This document shows positions 34,433 to 45,102 of a stretch of 64,000 nucleotides of DNA, piece by piece. The stretch is taken from the NCBI GenBank assembly GCA_035048495.1, contig CM068541.1, forward strand, positions 18,421,929 to 18,485,928, read 5' to 3'. How positions within the stretch are numbered: position 1 is the first letter of the stretch; the number at the start of each line of letters is the position of its first letter. Made by a program: the position numbers and the translations under genes. The stretch is from Euptelea pleiosperma. Lineage: Eukaryota > Streptophyta > Magnoliopsida > Ranunculales > Eupteleaceae. Under the pieces are notes generated by a model. The model saw only the letters and a list, made by a program, of their open reading frames with translations, had not been told where the DNA came from and made no database searches.

Positions 34433-36084
34433 GTGCTATCATCATATTCACACACACATACACATATACACATGTTTCTTGATATAGAAAACCAAAAAGA
34501 CCATGACATGTTACAAAAATAGACTATGTGTTGTGTTCGCGTATGAACTATGAATAGAAGAATTTAAACACAAATCTGATAAAACAGTACAATTCATGAA
34601 GAATTAAGCAATCAGGAGTATTGTAAACTTAAGGACAACAAACATGTATATTACCAAAAAAGAAGCAGCAGAAAAAGAATTCGATCCTAACCTTATCTGG
34701 GTTCCAAAAGGATCCTCTAATGGAGCTCTGATTTTTGTGGATATATGAATTGAATGAAGGTCTCTTTACTCATTATTCTTTTTGTTCTTCTCTTACAAAG
34801 GCTTCTTAGAAACTGAATGCATCTCAATGCCTTTGAGTCGCAACCAGTAAAGATCCAAAAGTAAAGAAAAAAAAAAAAAAACAAATCATTCTTTTTACCT
34901 ACCCAAATTCATCTTTATAATCAAGGCTGCAACTGTACATATCAATTAGAACCACTGGTACATATTTCTTACATTCTTCACTGAAAATCACTAAAAAAAC
35001 AACAACTCAATCTTCCTTTGTCAGCTAGTGTAATTGTAGAACTAAGGAAAAAAATAAATTACTGATAGAAGTTCTGCCAAAAACTCATATGGAGCGCATA
35101 GCTTACAAACCAGGTGGTTGACTGGCTCACTCCCCTACTTATACATCACAAGAAATTCTATAAGTTGAATAAAGTTTGACTCGACCCAGTCAAACTTTAC
35201 TAACCAAATTTTAGCTCTGAAACCAAAGTTTTCTACAATAGTAGCAAGCAGCAACAGCGGAAACATAATAGCTCTGAAACCAAAAATTTAGAGGTGAGCC
35301 AGCCTCTACTGATGAGGTGGGACATGGAGGAATTCCATGCAAGGGAAATCTTTTCGAAGGCATGGTCGAAGGCTTGATCACAATGAGATTTACTATAGCT
35401 CTTGTTTTGGAGCAGAAGTGGTATTTTCCCTATTGGACATTCCCTTTTGTCAAATATCTCATTTTCTCACCTTCAAAAGAAGTTTATAATTGTTGATGCC
35501 ATTTAAGGTGCATTTCCTAGGAAAAACCATGCCATTTTGAGCAAGAAAAACCCCATCTCAGCTCTCCTAAATAGACCAAGTTCCAAATGCAACTACTTCC
35601 AAAACCCACCCCTACTTCAACAAAAAATCAACCAACATAACCCAAAACAGGTGCCCCAAGTATCTCTCCTGTAGTATAAACAAACTGAAACCCAAAACAG
35701 AATTCCATTGAAGGACTAGTCTTCAAAGAACCAACTCTCCTCTTCACTCCTCTCATCAACAGCCCCAAATCAAATTCCAAAACAACCCAAAAATCTCTAG
35801 AAAAAACCCAAACAAGATTCTGTCAGGCAAAGAAACTCAATTTAATAGCATAATTTGATAAAAGAAAGCTGAACAAGATATATTGAAATTCGTAATTCCG
35901 TGTTTGAATTGTTTGTTGATTTACAGAAAAGAATAATTAAAATACAGAAAAATCAGAATCAGATGAGGTCTCATTTTACCCCAAAAATAAAAAAACAATG
36001 AATCAGAAGGCTCTTTACAGAACGACCACAAACTAAAACCAAGGCATCTTCTCAGAACCCAAACCCTACAGTATAGATCAGGTT
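34433..36084. repeat. Segmental duplication, unit iii spacer with exon shard
   Basis: Matches 55040-55700 and related regions of the other units. 34684-35045 is the copy of the exon shard described at 8030-8386. 35280-35540 matches 22340-22620. The remainder is AT-rich sequence typical of the region downstream of each B3 ORF. Confidence 0.7.
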
Positions 36085-36435
36085 TTTAATGAGAACTACT
36101 AGTACTAGCACCATCACATCTTCTTCGAACATTAATGGCGAAACCGAGTTTGGGGGAACCTTGGGGTTGTGGCAATCGGAAAGCCCAAAGCTGTATCGTA
36201 TCAATCTTCTCTTACAGCCCATTCGTATACACAAAATTCATCCACTCTTTGATCAAAACATATTGCTGAAGACTCTGCCACCACGTCAAGTTGAGCTTCC
36301 ACAACCATCCCATGGGATCCACCACCTTCACTTCCACAATCCCCAGCTTCTTCTCGTGCCCTCTCTTCATCCCTCAGATAACCCATCATTGCTTTGCACC
36401 TTGGAACGAACAAACGGCTGAGACGTGGTTTGATA
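36085..36435 (-). pseudogene. B3 domain fragment, copy 3a
   Basis: On the minus strand the fragment preserves, in shifted frames, the C-terminal half of the DUF313 B3 domain: KLGIVEVKVVDPMGWLWKLN, then a W-containing segment, then (shifted) residues related to the LWAFR region. At least two frameshifts are present. The N-terminal half is missing because unrelated sequence begins at about 36440. Confidence 0.7.
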
Positions 36436-37502
36436 TCACTGTTTCAAGCGGAAATGAATTCTCACCTATCTGGATGGGAAATGAATTCCGGGCTTAGTAG
36501 GGAAAATTATCTAGATTTAAATAGCTTGGTAGGATAAATTATAGATTTAAAATGGCTATCTAACAATGGACAGTTGTGTTTTCCCAAGGAAAATACAATT
36601 TTCCCACTTGGCAATCAAACACGGCCTAAGATAAAGTGCCAAGAGTCCCACAAGGTTTTAGACTTGGTCTTTCGCCATTTGATCGTTCAAGTGATCCCGG
36701 CACCACTGCCGACTTGGCCGAGGCAATGTGAGAACCGGAGACAGCATCCCTCGGTTTCAGCCAAGATTTTAAACCATGGTTCAATTCAGCAGTACTTTTG
36801 CTGCCTTCAGTGTCACTGAATGGATCAATATTCTTAGATTGTCCCACATGCCCTGTTACGTTATGTACCCTTAAAACGCTTTAAAAATAGCAGCCGTTAT
36901 TTTCCATATTTCTGAGAAATTTTGTGAAAAAACCACCGTTATTTTCCTTAATTTTCATTTTTGAAATTTGAAATTCAAATTTCAAATTTTGAGTTTCAGC
37001 GCCATTATTTTCAATTTTTCCGTTATGTCCCTTATTTCCATTATTTTCCATTTTTGCCCCTGAGCGTTAGAATTCATTATAACGGAAAAAATGTTAACGC
37101 CCCCCGTCCGTTAGACGGTTCTAACCGGTCCCTTTTAAACCTTGGTTAAAAGAGTTACTTGTCATATATTAATTTTTTCGTAAATCTTTTTGATGTTCCA
37201 ATTGTTGGATGTGCCGATGTGCACGTGACATGTTACCCATTTATGAATTCACGATGCTTCATATCAATAAAAATAAACATTTTTCAAAAAAAAATAAAAT
37301 AAATAAAATAAACATTTTTCAATTGAAATTCGTATTTAATTCATTATTCAAAAACTTAAAATGATATTTATTTGATTTACGAAAAAGTAAAAACAACAAA
37401 AAAAAAGTGCAGAAATAACCAAAATCAGAGGCGGCTAAAAAAATGAGAATCTGAATCAACACCTACCCAAACAAAAACGAGGTTTCTTCAAGAACCAAAA
37501 CC
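36436..37502. mobile_element. Unclassified repeats including an AT-rich element
   Basis: 36440-36620 resembles an end of a small DNA transposon ('gggaaatgaattc', 'caaacacggcc') and truncates the B3 fragment. 36860-37145 is one copy of an AT-rich repeat rich in 'ttaacgg/ccgttaa' whose inverse-orientation relatives are at 38770-39070 and 39780-40210. 37150-37502 is AT-rich with nothing further recognised. Confidence 0.45.
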
Positions 37503-37530
37503 CTAAAAAATTAATGTGTGGTTCAGGTTT

Positions 37531-38307
37531 TTAACGACGAAAGTTGGTGCTTGAACCGCTAGTGCTGGCACCATCATCACATGTTCTTCGAACGTTGATA
37601 GCGAAACCGAGTTTAGACTCGCCTCCACCTTGGGGATGTGGTAGTCGGAAGGCCCAGAGCTGTAGCGTATCGATCCTCTGTTGCAGTCCATTCGCGTCAA
37701 CAAAACCCGTCCACTGTTTGATCAATACGTACTGCTGAACACTCCGCCACCTTGTCAATTCTAGGTCCCACAACCGTCCCATGGGATCCACCACCTTCAC
37801 TTCCAGCTTCTTCTCGTCTTCTAACAATGCCTTCTCTACCTCCGTTAGGTACTCCATCAACGCTTTGCACTTGGGGATGAACAGACGGCTCTGACTTTTT
37901 TTCACGTCACTACAGAAGAGCCGCTTTTCCATCAACCAAACAGGGATAGTGCCCTCAACCCAATTGATCATCTGCATCAATAGTGCAGGAATCGGCGGTG
38001 CTGATGATGATGATGATAACGACGACGAAGGTAGGTTCATCACTGTCTTCCCCTTCCCTTTGTAGTGGTGGGAGTTTTTCTTCTTCTCGGTAATCACCTT
38101 CTCAGGTGCAAGGAAGGCAACCTTCTTTCCTTTATTTTTAGTTCTCCTACACGTCGTGACTGACCAATGAACATTCATCTTCACATTCGTTGGTACTGAT
38201 CTTGAGGCTCGGGGGATCGCCGTCGTAAACGTGGGAAGCGCCAACTCCCTCTCTACAACATCTAATAGTGCGTCAAATTTCTTCCTGTTTCCCGTAAACG
38301 CCGTCAT
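37531..38307 (-). CDS. B3 domain (DUF313-type) protein, copy 3b
   Basis: Intact 258-codon ORF, the most diverged member of the local set. The leader MTAFTGNRKKFDALLDVVER aligns with the other copies. A basic region follows (about 54-88), then a Ser-rich linker at 94-104. The B3 domain spans about residues 128-222: KRLFCSDVKKSQSRLFIP, VVDPMGRLWDLELTRWRS, W199 and IDTLQLWAFRLPHPQGGG. The tail ends GFAINVRRTCDDGASTSGSS plus a few residues. It has no stop, frameshift or intron signal. Substitutions relative to copies 1 and 4 spare the core motif positions, which suggests past selection, but that needs a substitution-rate calculation. Its upstream sequence differs from that of the other copies. 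Confidence 0.8.
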   Translation of the reverse strand: MTAFTGNRKKFDALLDVVERELALPTFTTAIPRASRSVPTNVKMNVHWSVTTCRRTKNKGKKVAFLAPEKVITEKKKNSHHYKGKGKTVMNLPSSSLSSSSSAPPIPALLMQMINWVEGTIPVWLMEKRLFCSDVKKSQSRLFIPKCKALMEYLTEVEKALLEDEKKLEVKVVDPMGRLWDLELTRWRSVQQYVLIKQWTGFVDANGLQQRIDTLQLWAFRLPHPQGGGESKLGFAINVRRTCDDGASTSGSSTNFRR

Positions 38308-39479
38308 CGTCTCAGCTAGAGAAATGAGGTTTCTTAGTTATGGATTTAGATCCAAAAGTTTCTTTCTCTGATCTAAATATTTTATAAGTTTCTTTTTCCC
38401 TCTAAACTTTTGAATGGGCGGGGTTTACAAGTTTTCAAGTTTCCTATCTTCACTGATATTGTTGGAACTTGGAACCGGTTAGAAGTTTGCCCTTTTTTTC
38501 GGGGAGGAGGAGTCAAATAATAACAAATTTTTTGCTCCTTCGTGATTTTTGGCTACGGGCTACACTCATAAACGCCATGTGGCACTTGTAGAGACCAATT
38601 GATATTTGGCCCATCCCAAGGTGTACCTATAGACAGCCTGATTGGTGACTTTTAAATATTGGATCTGCTGACTCCCAAAATAATGGTTGAATCCCGAAGT
38701 TGAACAACTCATGAAACCACCAATCGGGCTGATTTTTGGTCTGTAGGTCCAGCTAGGTATGATCCAAACCAAGGTTTAAAGGAGGCCGTTTAACGGACTG
38801 GGGGTGTTATACTGTTAAAACAGATTGAAACGGACCAGGGGCAAAAATGGAAAAAAATAGAATTTAACGGAATTTAATGGATTTTAACGATTTTAATAGA
38901 ATTTAACGGAAAAAAAATGGAAAAAGTGGTGTTGAAATTCAAATTTTGAAAAAATTGAAACTTAAAAAAAATGTAATTTAATGGATTTCCATGGCCGTTT
39001 TTTCACAAATCTTTTCAGAATTTAAGGGTTGTTTAAACGATTTTAACAGCCGTTAAAAACGCCTTGATTTGAGTCAGGGCTGTCGTAGATCATCTGACAA
39101 ATCAGAGTAGCGAAATCGATGATAACCCTCGCAAAACTTTTGCCACGAAACAAAATGGCTTTCCTACCTTTTCTGCAACCACAGCTGCCTTCACAGGACT
39201 TCAAACATTTCCCGAAAAAAAAACATAACACCATAGAGATCAAAGTAGATCAAACCAGCAGCCTGACTACAGATTACTTTACTGTAATGATTAAAAGCTC
39301 AAAACAACCCTATTGAAAAACCTTAAACATAGACGGTCAAAAAAGCGTCGATCAGGCCAATAGGTGGGACTCAAATGGTGGAATTCGCTACCTTATGTGT
39401 GTCATGTGTAAGATTACAAAGATTATACGCTTATTTTGAGCAACCATTACGGCTCAAACTGCAGATTCTCATTTTCAAA
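38308..39479. repeat. Promoter-side sequence, foldback fragment, AT-rich repeat
   Basis: 38310-38450 is the leader side of B3 copy 3b. 38570-38765 is a truncated foldback-family member ('cctgattggtgacttttaaa ... aatcgggctgatttttgg'). 38770-39070 is the AT-rich 'ttaacgg' repeat inserted in it. 39070-39479 shows nothing recognisable. Confidence 0.5.
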
Positions 39480-39775
39480 AAGCTGACAGTTTTCTCCTAT
39501 CTCTGAATCGATAAGAGTGACATCTGTTCTTCGAGGGAGCAGTCCACATGGCAGGAGGATCGGCATGATGCAGGGATGAGAATGAGGCCAAGGCATCGTT
39601 GCTCCATCGGGGAAGGTGAGGAGCGTCAGCTGCTACGGTACTCCACTGCATCTTGGAGGATGATGTTGCCTTGCTTGTCGATGCAGTGGAAGGCACCCAC
39701 AAAGAACCGGCCATCATTGACCCCCACTAGCATCTGGTGGAACAGTAGCTTCTGGACCCAGCGAACATTGGGTGA
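39480..39775 (-). pseudogene. NAA38/LSM-type Sm-fold protein, retrocopy-like fragment
   Basis: The minus strand reads VRWVQKLLFHQMLVGVNDGR, then FFVGAFHCIDKQGNIILQDA and VEYRSS: the Sm1/Sm2 signature of the Sm-like auxiliary subunit (NAA38/LSMD1) of the NatC N-terminal acetyltransferase. A TGA replaces an Arg codon directly after VEYRSS. The same frame then continues with SPSPMEQRCLGLILIPASCR and CHVDCSLEE, as in plant homologues. No introns are visible across the segment and the N-terminus is missing. Both sides abut copies of the AT-rich 'ttaacgg' repeat (38770-39070, 39780-40210). The family call is from memory of the conserved motif; an intronless pseudogene or a last exon both fit. Confidence 0.65.
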
Positions 39776-39779
39776 GTTG

Positions 39780-40441
39780 TTTTGGTTTTTAATGGTTAAA
39801 CAGACTGCCGGCGTTACCGTTTAAACGGCCGTTAAAACGGATTGAACGCCCAGGGGCAAAAATAGAAAAAAATAGACAAAACAGGAGAAAAAAATTGGAA
39901 TTAAATGGATTCTAACGATTTTTACGGAAAAAATGGAAAAAAAATGGCGCTGAAATTCAAATTTTGAAATTTGAAAAAAAAAAATAGAATTTAACAGAAA
40001 TTAAACGGATTTAACGGCCATTTTTTCATAAAAATTTTCAGAATTAAACGGTTGTTTAAACAATTCTAACGGCTGTTTAAACAATTTTAACGGCCGTTAA
40101 AACAAAAAAAAAGGCCGTTTAATTAAAGAACGATAAAATGTGTTTAAACGGTTTTAACAGAAACGGGCTTAGGGCGTAACCATTTAAAACGGTCATTTTT
40201 AAAACCATGGCGAAAAGCAATAAGCAATGGATATTGTTTATCCATAGCAATAAGCTATAAACCCAAGTACCAGAATGCTACACATCCTAAATCAAGCACT
40301 GAGATCTTTAATGAACTTGAGAGTTGAGACATCCACTACGGACATGTCCTTTATTCCGTCATTCTACGCACAATCAAACATCCCCCTCTCCCTTCCTTTT
40401 ATGCTCTCTCAATCTTTATCTCTCTCCAACGGAATTTTCCA

Positions 40442-40479
<38 letters not shown>

Positions 40480-40685
40480 GTAATCTTGACCATCCAAATT
40501 AATTGCAACAGGGATTTGCTTCAAGAGTCTTTTTTTTTGCTGTGTAGTGAAAATTGCTTCAAAAGCCTTGCTTTGTTTTTCTTTAGTTATTTCATCTACT
40601 CCATAAAATGAAAAACAGTTGAAGGTATTTTACAAATAAAGTTGAGATTTGCTTCAGAAATATTGGTTTATCTATAATTCTTGCA
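39780..40685. repeat. AT-rich 'ttaacgg' repeat and CT microsatellite
   Basis: 39780-40210 is a longer, partly duplicated copy of the repeat at 38770-39070. It is full of 'ttaaacgg' and 'ccgttaaaac' strings and their inverses. A (CT)n run lies at 40444-40476. No gene is seen. Confidence 0.6.
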
Positions 40686-40689
40686 CACT

Positions 40690-41065
40690 ATGAATTTAAA
40701 ACCCAAGATGTTGAGATGGATGGGTAGAAAAATTAAGGAAAATAAAATCAGAATTGAGCATATTCGAAGAAACTTGGGAATACATTCATTAAGGGATAAA
40801 ATAAGAGAAAGTCAATTGAGATAATTTAGGCATATGCAACAAAAACAAATGATAGCACCAGTGAGAGAAAGAGCGCTTTGGTACAAGTTGAATGCCATAA
40901 GAAAAAAAGAATAGTAAAAATGAAAAAGATAGATATAGTAAGAGAACTTCTGAAGACTTATATTTTGACAGAAGATATAGCTCTAAACGTAGTCATATGG
41001 TGAAATAAGATTTATGTTGCCAAACCCAAACATTTGGGATAAGGCATAGATGATGATGATGATGA
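40690..41065 (+). mobile_element. 3' end of an RTE-type LINE
   Basis: The plus strand encodes, with interruptions, the conserved C-terminal stretch of plant RTE-clade reverse transcriptases: KMLRWMGRKIKENKIRIEHI, then LRDKIRESQLR (stop) FRHMQQ, PVRERAL and later LTEDIALN. It ends 'ccaaacatttgggataaggc' followed by a (GAT)n tail at about 41050-41064. A simple-repeat tail is typical of RTE elements. The 5' part, including the catalytic domain, is absent. Confidence 0.75.
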
Positions 41066-41995
41066 AAAATTCAAAACCCAATTTCCCAACCCATCTCCAA
41101 ACCATATCATCAAACCCTAGTCCTTCAAATTTCAATCCAGAGCACCACCTCTCCTAGAGTAGCAAGATCAACCAATCATCACCACCACCACCACCACTAT
41201 GGTTATAGCCACTGCCATCATGTTGTCCACCATTGAAAGTATAAGGGAGTATTACTACTTTCGAATTTTATGGGGTGTTACTAAAATACCCTAATTTTAA
41301 GGTTCACTTCTATTACCCTTGTTTGGCAACGAGTATGAGCATGAGTTAGTTCTTCCGTGGCTATTATCAAAGATGCCAAAGTAAACACGACGTCTCTAGA
41401 AAAAAAATGTCTTAGCATTCAGGAATCACCACCTATACATGGGAGATAAGCTCACATCAAGATGTCATAACACTCAGAAATCAGCAAGTATACATGCAAA
41501 TGAGGGTCCCACAAGGGATGTCAATTTTACCACCCGTTTAACCAGAACCAAATCAGAACCGGAATCGAAAACACCATTTCTGGTTCCACGTTTTTGGGAA
41601 CCGATTAAAAAAGAACCGGAATAGGAACCGAACTGCAAATAATGGTTCCGCTTCTGGGTAGTTTAATATGGAACCGAACCGATAGGACCGGAACGGATAT
41701 ATAAATATAGTGTTAAAATTCTCATATTATCAAAATTGGAACCAATATACCTGGGACTGGAATCGACAGAAACTAAATAATTGATTCCTGTTCCAGATCC
41801 ATCATTTTGAGAACCGAAACCATTAGTTTCGGTTCTGGCCACCTTATGAATGAACCGGAACCAGCCTGTTGCACCCCCTACCCAAATCCCACCTATCGAT
41901 ACATGGGGATGTTGACCCACATGATTTGAGAATAAAATATTCCAAAAATTGCTATGCCCCACATCCTGTTGTATTGATTCACAGCCCTTGATTTG
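41066..41995. repeat. Spacer and MITE-like 'ccggaacc' element
   Basis: 41066-41500 holds a (CAC)n stretch near 41180 and nothing recognisable. About 41515-41885 is dominated by 'gaaccgg' and 'ggttccg' strings in both orientations between 'agggatgtcaat' and 'gttgcaccccct'. This is the form of a non-autonomous hAT-like MITE, although a target duplication could not be seen. Confidence 0.45.
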
Positions 41996-43697
41996 TGTAA
42001 CGCCCGAGGGAACATTTCCTTTAATTATTGAATGCTACGTGACTAAGGTCCAAATGTGGTATGGACAAGGAGGTTGTTATTTTATCGATGATGAGTCAGC
42101 ATAACACTTTCCCCTATATAAAGGGGCTGATCTGGCCAATGTTATATTATTGACAAGTGGAGGAGGTTCACTTGTTGATGCTTAGTCATCATGACACTTT
42201 AACTGTCACCTAATCTAGAGGATTGTGGGTGTGCCTAAAATGGCCACTAGCATCCTTCCATCTCCACTACAATGAAGGCGACCTATTTGTGAGTGGTGGG
42301 GCCCACATGGAGATCATGTTGGACAATCCAGCCAGTTTCTATGATTTTAGGGCATACATCCGGTTAAATGCTATGTTAAAAAGATTTTTTTATCAAATTT
42401 TGAGGTTTTTGACTTAGATGATCAATTTTGACTTAATTAATGGGTGGCGTTATTTATACACACCTTTTTTTGAGTGACACCCACTTCTTATCTGCACATA
42501 CCCAAAGTTGTGTGGAAAAAAAAAAAATACCGAACGAAGAGGAACTCACCACCACTGTCCTCTTCTTCTTCACCACCACTACACCACCACCACCACCACC
42601 ACCACCACCCCCTCCCTCCCTCTCTCTGACTTGGTAGTGGGCGGTTGCCTCCTCCTCTTCTTCTCTGGGCAGCCTCCTCTTCCTCTTCTTCTTCTCCAGG
42701 CGGCCTCCTCTTCTTCTTCTTCTTCTTCTTCTCCGGGCGGCCTCCTCCTCCTCGTTCTCCTCTTCTTATTCTTCTTCCTCCCTCTCTCTCTCCTTAAAGA
42801 AAAAAAATCGCTCCGTATCAGTAACACAGGGTGGACATGGCTTTGGCCATATTGGTAGCCAACTGTTGACATGGCTTTGGCCATATCGATAGCTGGCTAC
42901 CAATATGGCCAAAACCATGTCCACCCTGATCTCTCCCTCCTTCCTTTTCCTTCTCCTCCTCTTCTTCTTCCTCTCTCTCTCTCTTCCTCCCTCCCTCTCT
43001 CTCTCCTTAAAAAAAATTAAAAAAATTCTCCTCGTATCGGTAACACAGGGTGGACATGACTTTGGCCATATCAGTAGCTAGCTATTGACATGGCTTTGGC
43101 CATATCGGTAAATAGCCAAAGCCATGTCCACCCTGTGTTACCGATACTGGCGAAAAAAAAAATTTAAGGGAGAGGGAGGGGGAGAAAGAGATCTCTCCCT
43201 CCCTCCTCTTCCTTCTCCTCTTCTTCTTCTTCTTCCTCTCTCTCTCTCTCTCTCTCTCTCTGTCCCTCCCTCCCTCTCCCTCTCGGAGAAGAAGAAGAGG
43301 CCACTTGGAGAAGAAGAGGAGGAGGAGGAGGAGGAAGAAGAAGCCACTCGGAGAAGAATAAGAAGAAGAAGAGGAAGAAGAAGAGGAAGAGGAAGAGGAG
43401 GCCACTGGGAGAAGAAGAAGAGGAGTTCTCTCTTGGTGGTGGAGGCTTCTTTTTTTTTGTTTTTCGTCTTTTTTTTTTTTGTTTTTTTTTTTTTTTTTTT
43501 AACTTATTTGCACACACCGCACACACCAAGAGGTGGGTGTCACTCAAAAAAAGATGTGTGCAAATAACGCCACCCTAATTAATCTATTGGGTCCTTGGGT
43601 CAACTGATATGTTACCCATGTCACATATCAGTTGACCCATGGATTATAGGTTGGGTCATGGGACGGGTGTCCTAGACCCCAAGCTCCGGGCGTGACA
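41996..43697. mobile_element. LTR-like sequence interrupted by a foldback element
   Basis: It starts TGTAACGCCCGAGGG and ends CTCCGGGCGTGACA, the inverted-terminus pattern of many plant Ty3/gypsy LTRs. Without the nested 1134-bp insertion it would be about 560 bp. A TATA-type box (ctatataaagggg) lies at about 42112-42124. The flanking 5-mers differ, so it is an old solo LTR or a recombinant. Two similar stretches of about 40 bp near 42080-42120 and 42165-42205 suggest an internal duplication. Confidence 0.55.
42442..43575. mobile_element. Large foldback transposon with CT/GA arms
   Basis: Termini GGGTGGCGTTATTTATACAC and its near-perfect inverse complement at the right end pair for about 45 bases, including TTTTTTTGAGTGACACCCAC. 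An 8-bp direct repeat TAATTAAT flanks it (42434-42441 and 43576-43583). Inside, a CT-rich left arm ('cttcttctccgggcggcctcctc' units) mirrors a GA-rich right arm, and the centre holds two smaller palindromes built on 'gtaacacagggtggacatgg' (42815-42930 and 43030-43150). There is no coding capacity. The long low-complexity ORFs on both strands are repeat artefacts. Confidence 0.8.
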
Positions 43698-44654
43698 CTT
43701 ACCGAGCACATTTATTGGTCTTGATAATCGATTATCATAATTGTTATCAAACGGGCCGAAATAAATACTAATGTCATGCAGCATAGAAGAATGTATATAC
43801 AAAATAAAAATCCACCACTTGGTTGTCCTACACACCAAAAAATAAAATTGATTGATGATTTCTAACCGTTGGATATAGTACTCAAGCGTGATCTCTGATC
43901 ACGCTGCTGTTGGTGTGTATACCCCACCCACCAAGGGCCAGGCCAAGTGCTTTTTAAAAAAATTAAAATTAAAAATAATGTAAGGGTGTGTAGGTCAGGC
44001 TTTGGCTGGGCTAATTGGGTGGGTTCATCAGGCCGAGATGTGGGCCGGGCCAGGCTTCAAGAGTGTGGTCTCGGGCCCAGCCCAGACATCACAACGGGCA
44101 GGGTCGCGGGCTAAAATGCCAGGCTGAACTGTAGTATAAGCATGGTTGAAAATCTCATTTCGTCTTGTTCCGTCTTGGCTGAGACATCTTGTTCCAGTAA
44201 GGTACCGAGATGATACATAACGGAATGTATAGTCTGGTGCCGTCAACTTAATTTAAGTACTAAAATTAGTTTAGAATCTTATTTTCACTATATATGTACT
44301 TTCATGACACTTATAAATGCTAAAAATAAACTTGTAACTTAATTTAGCAGTAAAAAATGGTTTAACCTTATCGAAAAGTGTTCTTTCTATTATCTCGTTC
44401 CATCACGTTTCGTCTAGCTTACCGAGACAACAAAACAGAACAATATTTAAACCTTGAGTACAAGTGATCCAAGAAAATTCCATGATAGAATGATCTCCTT
44501 AATACACTAACACATGTTGCTGGCAGTCCTCGTTATGTGTCTCATTGGTAAGTGCAACAGAGACTACCCAGAGACCAGTTGTTTTCTGAGAGAAGGTGTT
44601 GATGGGGTGTTGGGACTTTAAGCATCTAAGATTTAACAAATGTGGATGCAGGAG
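43698..44654. repeat. Foldback fragment, 'gggcc' patch and duplicated spacer
   Basis: 43800-43915 carries the 'gatttctaaccgttgg' foldback motif. 43985-44100 is a 'gggccgggcc'-type patch similar to 10390-10510. 44105-44305 matches 11565-11770. No gene is seen. Confidence 0.55.
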
Positions 44655-44779
44655 TTGAAGGTGCACAGCTTGCTCAGTTGATAAAGTTTGTGGGTGATGA
44701 TACCATAGACCTGGGTTCAAAACCCGCCTTCACCGAGTTACTGATCTCTTTAAAAACAAGCTTAACTACCAAAAAAATA
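44655..44779 (+). mobile_element. tRNA-derived SINE with 12-bp target duplication
   Basis: A-box-like TTGCTCAGTTGATAAAG (from about 44670) and B-box-like GGGTTCAAAACCC (about 44713-44725) have normal tRNA spacing. The element ends in a short A run. TGGATGCAGGAG flanks it on both sides (44643-44654 and 44780-44791). This is the organisation of a short plant SINE. It is not a functional tRNA: there is no acceptor-stem pairing. Confidence 0.8.
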
Positions 44780-44910
44780 TGGATGCAGGAGCTAAGCCAA
44801 TTTGTAAAGAGTCTAAACTCTAGAGACTTCCCTCTAGTCCACCAATCCAATCCTCAGAGTACTTGAGAGGAGTTGGATATGCTTGCTGAATTTTTTAGCG
44901 CCCTGCAGAT

Positions 44911-45102
44911 TCAATTAAGCCTTCCAGCTATTCTCAACCTAAGGGTACCTAAAAATTGCATTTCATAATAGTGGTGTTTTTCCATTTGTAAATTATTCAT
45001 CTCACATACGTACAATATGGCATTTTCTGCCATTTCATAAGAACAAGCATCTAAATGCCCATCAAAAGGTTCAAGTTCATCTAATGACGAGACTGTAATC
45101 AC
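44911..45102 (-). other. Exon-like segment, unidentified gene
   Basis: The minus strand is open with SSLDELEPFDGHLDACSYEM and AENAIL, preceded by a plausible acceptor (gattacag, near 45096) and followed by GTACGT near 45018. A shorter copy of the same segment occurs at 45803-45865. The family is not recognised. Confidence 0.35.

Noticed and set aside
42440..43567. Long ORFs of poly-Ser, poly-Arg/Glu or poly-Leu character
   Set aside because: They are translations of CT/GA minisatellite arms of the foldback element in opposite frames.
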